From: Candidatus Omnitrophota bacterium
GTDB lineage: Bacteria; Omnitrophota; Gorgyraeia; 2-02-FULL-51-18
Direction: 5' to 3'
Length of the DNA stretch: 13,783 nucleotides
Assembly (NCBI GenBank): GCA_023247935.1
Contig: JAHFFM010000037.1
Coordinates: 1 to 13,783, forward strand
Part shown: piece by piece, positions 6,217-11,546 of the stretch
Position numbering within the stretch: position 1 is the first letter of the stretch
Layout of the letters: each line of letters begins with the position of its first letter
Program-made: the position numbers and the translations under genes
The notes under the pieces: model-generated
The model's database searches: none
What the model saw: the letters and a program-made list of their open reading frames with translations, nothing else
What the model was told of the DNA's origin: nothing

Positions 6217-8289
6217 TTAAACCAAATGAAGTCCAACAAGCAGCATATCGATCAATTTGATCGCGATAAAAGGCGAAATAATGCCTCCGATTCCATAAAT
6301 CAAAAGATTGTCGCGCAAAAGACGATTAGCGCCCATGGGTTTGTATTTAACTCCGCGTAATGCTAGTGGAATCAAAGCAACGATGATAAGCGCGTTAAAA
6401 ATGACTGCTGATAGTACGGCGCTCTCCGGCGTAGCAAGATGCATAATATTCAGTTTTCCGAGTACCGGATAAGTGCCCATGAATGCCGCGGGAATGATCG
6501 CGAAATATTTTGAGACGTCATTAGCAATGCTGAATGTCGTCAAAGACCCGCGAGTCATAAGAAGTTGTTTTCCAATCTGGACAACTTCAATGAGCTTCGT
6601 CGGATTGGAATCAAGGTCGACCATGTTTCCTGCTTCTTTGGCGGCTTGCGTTCCCGTATTCATGGCGACAGCGACATCGGCTTGTGCCAAAGCCGGAGCA
6701 TCGTTTGTTCCATCTCCCGTCATGGCGACGAGACGGCCTCCGGTCTGCATTTCACGTATCAGTTTTAATTTCGTTTCAGGAGTCGCCTGGGCCAGGAAAT
6801 CATCCATACCGGCTTCGGCTGCGATCGCCGCGGCAGTTAGAGGATTGTCGCCTGAGATCATTATTGTTTTGATTCCCATCCTTCGCAGTTCCATGAAACG
6901 CTCTTTGATGCCGCCTTTGACGATATCTTTAAGTTGTATTACCCCCAGTACTTTTTGGTTTTCGGCGACAACGAGTGGGGTTCCTCCGCTTTTGGCGATG
7001 CCTTCGATGCCCGATTTTAGGTCGGCAGGAAACAGCCCGCCGGATGTTTTTACATAAGACTCGATTGCATCCGCGGCACCTTTTCTAATTTGACGGCCCT
7101 CGCTTAAATTGACCCCACTCATACGTGTCTGGGCTGTGAACGGAATAAACGTAGCGCCAAGCTCATGGACATTACGCTCACGGATTCCATATTTTTCCTT
7201 AGCCAATACCACGATGCTACGACCTTCCGGCGTTTCGTCAGAAAGTGACGCTAGTTGCGCCGCATCGGCAAGCGTTTTCGTATCCACGCCGTTTGTAGGA
7301 ATAAACGCAACGGCCTGGCGATTGCCAAGAGTGATGGTTCCGGTCTTATCCAGCAAAAGCACGTCAACATCGCCTGCGGCCTCCACGGCACGGCCGGAAG
7401 TTGCAATCACATTGGCCTGAATCATGCGGTCCATGCCCGCAATACCGATAGCCGACAAAAGCCCGCCAATAGTCGTTGGGATTAAGCAAACCAAAAGCGC
7501 CACCAGAACTGTCACCGTAATTACAGCGCCGTGTCCGGCAGAAGTCACGCTGTAAATTGAAAACGGTAAGAGCGTCACTGTTGCCAAAAGAAAAATGATG
7601 GTGAGCCCCGCCAGCAAAATATTGAGCGCAATCTCATTAGGCGTCTTTTGCCGTTTGGCACCTTCCACCATCGCGATCATGCGGTCCAAAAAAGTTTCGC
7701 CAGGATTGGAGCTGATTCTCACGACGATCCAATCCGATAAAACACGCGTGCCGCCTGTGACAGCACTCCTATCGCCGCCAGCCTCGCGGATGACGGGGGC
7801 GCTTTCGCCAGTGATAGCGCTTTCATCCACGGAGGCGACGCCTTCAATGATGTCTCCGTCCATTGGAATAAAATCACCCGCCTCGACGACAACGACGTCT
7901 CCTTTTCTAAGAGTGGTGGCGGAAATTGTTTGAAAATTTGCCCCATACTTAGGCTTAGAGAGTTTTTTTGCGGATGTGTCTTTCCTGGCCTTGCGAAGAC
8001 TTTCCGCTTGCGCTTTGCCGCGACCCTCGGCCATTGCTTCCGCAAAATTGGCGAAGATTAAAGTAAACCAAAGCCAAAGCGTAATGGCCTGAATAAACCC
8101 GGGACTAGCTTCTCCATGGCCACCAAGAGCTTGAAAATAAAGTCCGGTTGTCAAAACACTCCCGATAAGCACGACAAACATGACGGGGTTTTTTATTTGA
8201 TGGCGGGGGTCCAATTTTTTCAGAGAATTAAGCGCCGCTGGTCCTGCGATCGCTGGGTCGAATAATGATTTTGCTTTGTGTGTGCTCAT
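6217..8289 (-). CDS. kdpB: Potassium-transporting P-type ATPase KdpB subunit
   Basis: The catalytic subunit hydrolyses ATP and drives K+ uptake through KdpA. The 690-aa length fits the family (E. coli 682). Visible P-type ATPase elements are the actuator-domain TGES (160-163), the membrane motif 'LIPTTIGGLL' (269-278), the phosphorylation site DKTGT with Asp314, and nucleotide-binding 'FTAQTRMSG' (384-392) with 'KGA' (403-405). The hinge 'TGDGTND' (524-530) follows. The Ser of TGES is the residue known in E. coli (Ser162) to be phosphorylated to shut the pump off at high K+, and it is kept here as Ser163. TAAGGAGACCC, containing the kdpA stop, supplies the SD, so translation is tightly linked to kdpA. 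No key residue is missing. Confidence 0.98.
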   Translation of the reverse strand: MSTHKAKSLFDPAIAGPAALNSLKKLDPRHQIKNPVMFVVLIGSVLTTGLYFQALGGHGEASPGFIQAITLWLWFTLIFANFAEAMAEGRGKAQAESLRKARKDTSAKKLSKPKYGANFQTISATTLRKGDVVVVEAGDFIPMDGDIIEGVASVDESAITGESAPVIREAGGDRSAVTGGTRVLSDWIVVRISSNPGETFLDRMIAMVEGAKRQKTPNEIALNILLAGLTIIFLLATVTLLPFSIYSVTSAGHGAVITVTVLVALLVCLIPTTIGGLLSAIGIAGMDRMIQANVIATSGRAVEAAGDVDVLLLDKTGTITLGNRQAVAFIPTNGVDTKTLADAAQLASLSDETPEGRSIVVLAKEKYGIRERNVHELGATFIPFTAQTRMSGVNLSEGRQIRKGAADAIESYVKTSGGLFPADLKSGIEGIAKSGGTPLVVAENQKVLGVIQLKDIVKGGIKERFMELRRMGIKTIMISGDNPLTAAAIAAEAGMDDFLAQATPETKLKLIREMQTGGRLVAMTGDGTNDAPALAQADVAVAMNTGTQAAKEAGNMVDLDSNPTKLIEVVQIGKQLLMTRGSLTTFSIANDVSKYFAIIPAAFMGTYPVLGKLNIMHLATPESAVLSAVIFNALIIVALIPLALRGVKYKPMGANRLLRDNLLIYGIGGIISPFIAIKLIDMLLVGLHLV

Positions 8290-8297
8290 GGGTCTCC

Positions 8298-10097
8298 TTA
8301 ACCTGCTATCGTCAAATGTTCGACAATAGGCCCAAGGGCCAGTGCCGGGAAAAATGTTAATGCGCCGACAAGCAGTACTACGCTCACCAGAAATAAAATA
8401 AAAAGCGGCGTATGCGTCGGAAGCGTCCCCGCGCTTGCTGGAACAGCTTTTTTATTGGCCAAAGACCCTGCGATCGCAAGCACCGGGATCGCCAGCCAAT
8501 ATCGTGCGAAGAACATGCAAATTCCAAGGGCTGTATTGTAAAAAAACGTGTTGGCTCCCAAACCCGCAAAAGCGCTTCCATTGTTGTTACCGGCCGACGA
8601 AAAGGCATAAAGCACCTCGCTAAAACCGTGAATGTTTGGATTAAATATTGTGGCTTTTCCGCTGGAGCAGACTACGGCAATCGCGGTTCCCACAAGCACA
8701 AGCATCGGTGGGATTAAGATCATGATCGAAGCCATTTTCATTTCATAGGACTCAATTTTTTTCCCCAAGTATTCGGGTGTACGACCTACCATGAGACCTG
8801 CAATAAAAACAGCTACGATGGCAAAAGCGATCATCCCGTAAAGCCCGGAGCCCACACCGCCGTAAATGACCTCTCCTAACTGAATAAGCCACATCGGAAT
8901 AAGTCCGCCCAGTGGCGTATAGGAGTCATGCATAGAATTTACGGAACCGTTGGAAGCGGCTGTCGTGGCCGTGGCCCAGATCACAGAATTAACAATGCCA
9001 AAGCGCGTTTCTTTTCCTTCCATATTCCCACCTGATTGGAATGCGGTAAAAGATTGATCGATACCTCTTTTCGTAAGAAGCGGGTTGCCTGCCTGCTCAT
9101 AATGGACGGCCACCCACAAACATGGGATAAAAATAATCGTCATCACCAAAAGAAGCGCCCAGCCTTGACGTTTATCTTTCACCATGGCTCCGAACGTGTG
9201 ACATAACGCAGCGCTAATAAGCAAGATGGAAATCATTTCTAAAAAGTTTGAAAAGGGAGTGGGATTCTCAAACGGATGGGCGGAATTGACATTGAAATAG
9301 CCGCCGCCATTAGTCCCAAGTTGTTTGATCGCAATCTGGGATGCGACGGGACCGACCGCTATCGTTTGAGTATCAACTTTTTGATCCACCATGACAGGTT
9401 TTCCATCAGCGCCATTGACCGGCTGACCTTTGTCATCGGTTTTTGCAACTTGCGTCGTTATGGGAGCAACGAGTTGAACGGTCTGGCTGGGTTTAAAGGT
9501 TTGGACCATTCCTTGAGAAACCAAAGCAATGGCCAGTACAAAAGAAAGAGGCAATAAAATGTAAAGCACCGTGCGCACAAGGTCCACCCAGAAATTTCCA
9601 ATATTTTTCGTTTGTTTTCCGATAAATCCCCGGACTACCGGGAGGACGACCACCATCCCGGCTGCCGCTGAAACAAAATTTTGAACCGCCAGAGCAGCCA
9701 TTTGCGTGAAATAACTCATGGTAGATTCGCCGCCATATCCTTGCCAGTTGGTGTTGCTGGCGAAGCTGATCGCGGTGTTGAAAGAAGAATCCGGAGACAC
9801 AGACCCCATCTTCATGGGGTTGAGAGGCAAAAGATGCTGATAACGTTGCACCGCATAGACGACAAAAATTCCCAAGGCGTTGAATAACATCATCGCGACA
9901 GCGTAAGTCTTCCAATCCATTTCCTTTTCGGGATCGATTCCGCAAATTTTATAAAAAAACGACTCGACCGGCCAAAACCAGCGGTTGACCCTGGACTTAC
10001 CTTCATAGACGCGTGCCATGTAAGTCCCAAGCGGCATGGCCAGCAATAAAAGCGCCGCCATGTAAAGAGCGCATTGAATAAGATTATTGATATTCAT
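8298..10097 (-). CDS. kdpA: Potassium-transporting ATPase KdpA, K+-binding channel-like subunit
   Basis: The membrane subunit that selects and carries K+ is related to the Trk/Ktr channel-like superfamily, with ten helices in the family. I place the start at 10097, giving 599 aa beginning MNINNLIQCALYMAA. This Met follows GGAG and overlaps the kdpF stop as TAATG, whereas the longer open frame to 10172 merely crosses kdpF. The four selectivity-filter regions are recognisable: 'SFASNTNWQ' (112-120), 'GTNGGGYFN' (261-269), 'TAASNGSVN' (379-387) and 'SSAGNNNGS' (500-508). The protein is longer than E. coli KdpA (557 aa), mainly because about 28 polar residues (roughly 214-242, with the repeated-looking pieces 'DKGQPV' and 'DGKPV') are inserted in the outer loop before filter 2. 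It lies 8 bp ahead of kdpB. Confidence 0.97.
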   Translation of the reverse strand: MNINNLIQCALYMAALLLLAMPLGTYMARVYEGKSRVNRWFWPVESFFYKICGIDPEKEMDWKTYAVAMMLFNALGIFVVYAVQRYQHLLPLNPMKMGSVSPDSSFNTAISFASNTNWQGYGGESTMSYFTQMAALAVQNFVSAAAGMVVVLPVVRGFIGKQTKNIGNFWVDLVRTVLYILLPLSFVLAIALVSQGMVQTFKPSQTVQLVAPITTQVAKTDDKGQPVNGADGKPVMVDQKVDTQTIAVGPVASQIAIKQLGTNGGGYFNVNSAHPFENPTPFSNFLEMISILLISAALCHTFGAMVKDKRQGWALLLVMTIIFIPCLWVAVHYEQAGNPLLTKRGIDQSFTAFQSGGNMEGKETRFGIVNSVIWATATTAASNGSVNSMHDSYTPLGGLIPMWLIQLGEVIYGGVGSGLYGMIAFAIVAVFIAGLMVGRTPEYLGKKIESYEMKMASIMILIPPMLVLVGTAIAVVCSSGKATIFNPNIHGFSEVLYAFSSAGNNNGSAFAGLGANTFFYNTALGICMFFARYWLAIPVLAIAGSLANKKAVPASAGTLPTHTPLFILFLVSVVLLVGALTFFPALALGPIVEHLTIAG

Positions 10098-10186
10098 TAG
10101 AAAAACTCCGGCTTTAAAAGCGCTACCAATAGATACGCAAAAACAAAAATCGAAACAATAGCCCCTACCCAATAGATAACCGTCAT
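10097..10186 (-). CDS. kdpF: KdpF small membrane subunit (29 aa)
   Basis: This very short open frame lies directly before kdpA. The peptide begins MTVIYWVGAIVSIF and ends in 'LLVALLKPEFF', one hydrophobic helix followed by the LL-x-ALL-x-PE-x-F signature of KdpF. KdpF is a single-helix peptide that sits in the membrane beside KdpA and stabilises the pump. Its size matches the E. coli peptide (29 aa). AAGGGGA provides the SD 5 nt before the ATG, and the TAA stop shares its last base with the kdpA ATG (TAATG), so the two are translationally coupled. Automated callers often miss it because of its length. Confidence 0.93.
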   Translation of the reverse strand: MTVIYWVGAIVSIFVFAYLLVALLKPEFF

Positions 10187-10196
10187 GGTGTCCCCT

Positions 10197-10277
10197 TTAG
10201 ATTTTCTCGCATAACTTGATAAGACCAAATGAAGCGATCACTAAAACCAATATGATTCCGACAAACAAGAGATCCAT
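10197..10277 (-). CDS. 26-aa hydrophobic micro-protein upstream of kdpF
   Basis: This is a tiny open frame beginning MDLLFVGIILVLVIASFGL and ending 'IKLCEKI'. A consensus SD (AAGGAGG) sits 6 nt before the ATG, its own stop is 10 nt before the kdpF ATG, and the preceding gene ends 11 bp upstream, so it fits the operon's rhythm exactly. It would form one membrane helix with a short basic/acidic tail. From memory, short single-helix peptides ending in a similar '-L-x-x-x-C-[ED]-[KR]-[IL]' tail occur beside kdp operons in other bacteria, usually annotated as hypothetical, and no function is known to me. It is not KdpF, which follows separately. Coding status is inferred from the SD, the spacing and the hydrophobic composition. 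Confidence 0.72.
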   Translation of the reverse strand: MDLLFVGIILVLVIASFGLIKLCEKI

Positions 10278-10288
10278 TTCGAGCCTCC

Positions 10289-10714
10289 TTACCTCAATTC
10301 TTTTAATTGATTTTTTATGTCTTCAATAAAACGGATATTTTCTTCCTCACGGTGCTCAAGCACGTTAACTATTTTGGCTATTTTTTGCTGGCCTGTTTCA
10401 GGTCTGGATTCTTCTTCGAGAGAAGTAGAAGCTGGCACGACGGCGTAAGATTTGCCGCACCACAGCATCAACAAGACAAGCGCCGTAAAAGCACCCAGGC
10501 AGATAATAAAGCCCATATTAAAAAGCCGATCTGTTTTATCTGTCTTGATTTTTGCCACCACAAGCCTTGCCCCATTCTCCTCGGCATCTTTTTTCTCAAG
10601 CTCGAAAAAACGATTGATGACGGTTTCCAAAGAAGCGCCTTTGTCTATTTGGGACGCATCGACCGTCAATTTTTTTCCATCGTTATCTACAAAAACAATC
10701 TTTTGGAGTGGCAT
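10289..10714 (-). CDS. Unrecognised single-pass membrane protein in the kdp operon (141 aa)
   Basis: I do not recognise this family. The first ~64 residues are soluble and charged ('IVFVDNDGKKLTVDASQID', then a helix-like 'ETVINRFFELEKKDAEENG'). One strongly hydrophobic segment follows (about 65-86, 'FNMGFIICLGAFTALVLLML'), then a Pro/Ser/Glu-rich linker and a charged C-terminal helix (about 108-141, 'KIAKIVNVLEHREEENIRF') that could form a coiled coil. GAGGGA lies 5 nt before the ATG. It is 130 bp after kdpE and 11 bp before the 26-aa membrane peptide, so it is probably the first gene of the pump transcript. Position suggests a role in assembling, anchoring or regulating the pump or its sensor, but no motif supports a specific function. 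No signal peptide, lipobox or enzymatic motif is seen. Confidence 0.85.
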   Translation of the reverse strand: MPLQKIVFVDNDGKKLTVDASQIDKGASLETVINRFFELEKKDAEENGARLVVAKIKTDKTDRLFNMGFIICLGAFTALVLLMLWCGKSYAVVPASTSLEEESRPETGQQKIAKIVNVLEHREEENIRFIEDIKNQLKELR

Positions 10715-10844
10715 TTTTCCCTCGTAAATTTGGCCTACTCAAAGGATACAGCCGGTAGAGGGAGATTGCTAATCAAATGGCTATCAAAAGGGGCTTTATT
10801 TGTGTTAAGGAAAGGTCAATGCGAAAAGCGGCCCGAATACAGAT
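10715..10844 (-). promoter_or_regulatory. Gap between kdpE and the pump genes, probable kdp promoter region
   Basis: This 130-bp space is the only sizeable gap within the kdp locus, so it is the natural place for a KdpE-controlled promoter of the pump genes. On the minus strand TTGACC is followed after 15 nt by TAAAGC (plus positions about 10792-10818), a poor sigma-70 match with short spacing. No clear KdpE box or terminator hairpin is evident. The call rests on position rather than on motifs. Confidence 0.3.
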
Positions 10845-11546
10845 TTAAGAGTCGTATTTCAGGCGGTAACCGACACCGGGCTCGGTAAGGATATAAGAGG
10901 GGTTGGTGGGATTAGGCTCGATCTTGCTTCGCAGATTGCTGATGGTAACGCGCAAAAGATGATTGACGCCCTGAAAATCTTCCGGCGTTTTTCCCCATAC
11001 CTGGTCCAAGAGCTGAGTATGAGTCAAAACTTTCCCGGCATTCATAACGAGCACTTTTAAAACATCGTATTCAGTAGGGCTAAGGTGGACGTCGTTGTCT
11101 CTTACTTTGATCAAGCGCTTTGAAAGATCAACCAAAAGCTCTCCACTTTTGAAGACGGGATCATTTTCGGTTCTTGCAAGACGTCTTAAGACAGCTCGAA
11201 GACGAGCCATCAGCTCACCGGCGCTAAAAGGTTTTGTCAGATAATCATCTGCTCCGGCATCCAGAGCCGAAATTTTATCGGATTCTTGTTCTCTCACAGA
11301 CAAAATGATTATTGGAGTTTGGGTCTTTTTTCGGATAAGCCTTGTGACTTCCACGCCGTCCATATCCGGAAGGCCAAGATCGAGAACGATTACGTCCGGG
11401 TGAAAAGATAAAAAAACTTCCTGAGCTTCTTTTCCGTTCGACGCCTCCGAAATAGTAAAACCGTTGGAAACGAGCGTTGTTTTCAAAAACCGGCGAATGG
11501 ATTTCTCATCGTCTACGATGAGCACTCTCAAGTTATCAGGATTCAT
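10845..11546 (-). CDS. kdpE: Response regulator KdpE (OmpR/PhoB type)
   Basis: This DNA-binding response regulator, when phosphorylated by KdpD, activates transcription of the pump genes. I choose the start at 11546 (233 aa, MNPDNLRVLIVDDEKS) because it overlaps the kdpD stop as ATGA. The longer frame to 11642 adds 32 residues that only read through the 3' end of kdpD. The receiver domain (6-120) has the acidic pair Asp12/Asp13, phospho-acceptor Asp56 in 'VIVLDLGLPDMDG', Ser83 and Lys105 in 'DDYLTKPF'. The C-terminal winged helix (about 130-231) contains 'LSPTEYDVLKVLVMNAGKVL' and 'LRVTISNLRSKIEPNP', typical of KdpE. There is no strong SD, so translation is probably coupled to kdpD. Confidence 0.95.
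   Translation of the reverse strand: MNPDNLRVLIVDDEKSIRRFLKTTLVSNGFTISEASNGKEAQEVFLSFHPDVIVLDLGLPDMDGVEVTRLIRKKTQTPIIILSVREQESDKISALDAGADDYLTKPFSAGELMARLRAVLRRLARTENDPVFKSGELLVDLSKRLIKVRDNDVHLSPTEYDVLKVLVMNAGKVLTHTQLLDQVWGKTPEDFQGVNHLLRVTISNLRSKIEPNPTNPSYILTEPGVGYRLKYDS

Noticed and set aside
10098..10172. Longer KdpA start at 10172
   Set aside because: The extra 25 residues read kdpF out of frame. The Met at 10097 has an SD, the TAATG coupling and the normal KdpA N-terminus.
10715..10844. c-di-AMP (ydaO-type) or other riboswitch before the pump genes
   Set aside because: The gap is short and shows no strong stems or conserved riboswitch core that I can recognise.
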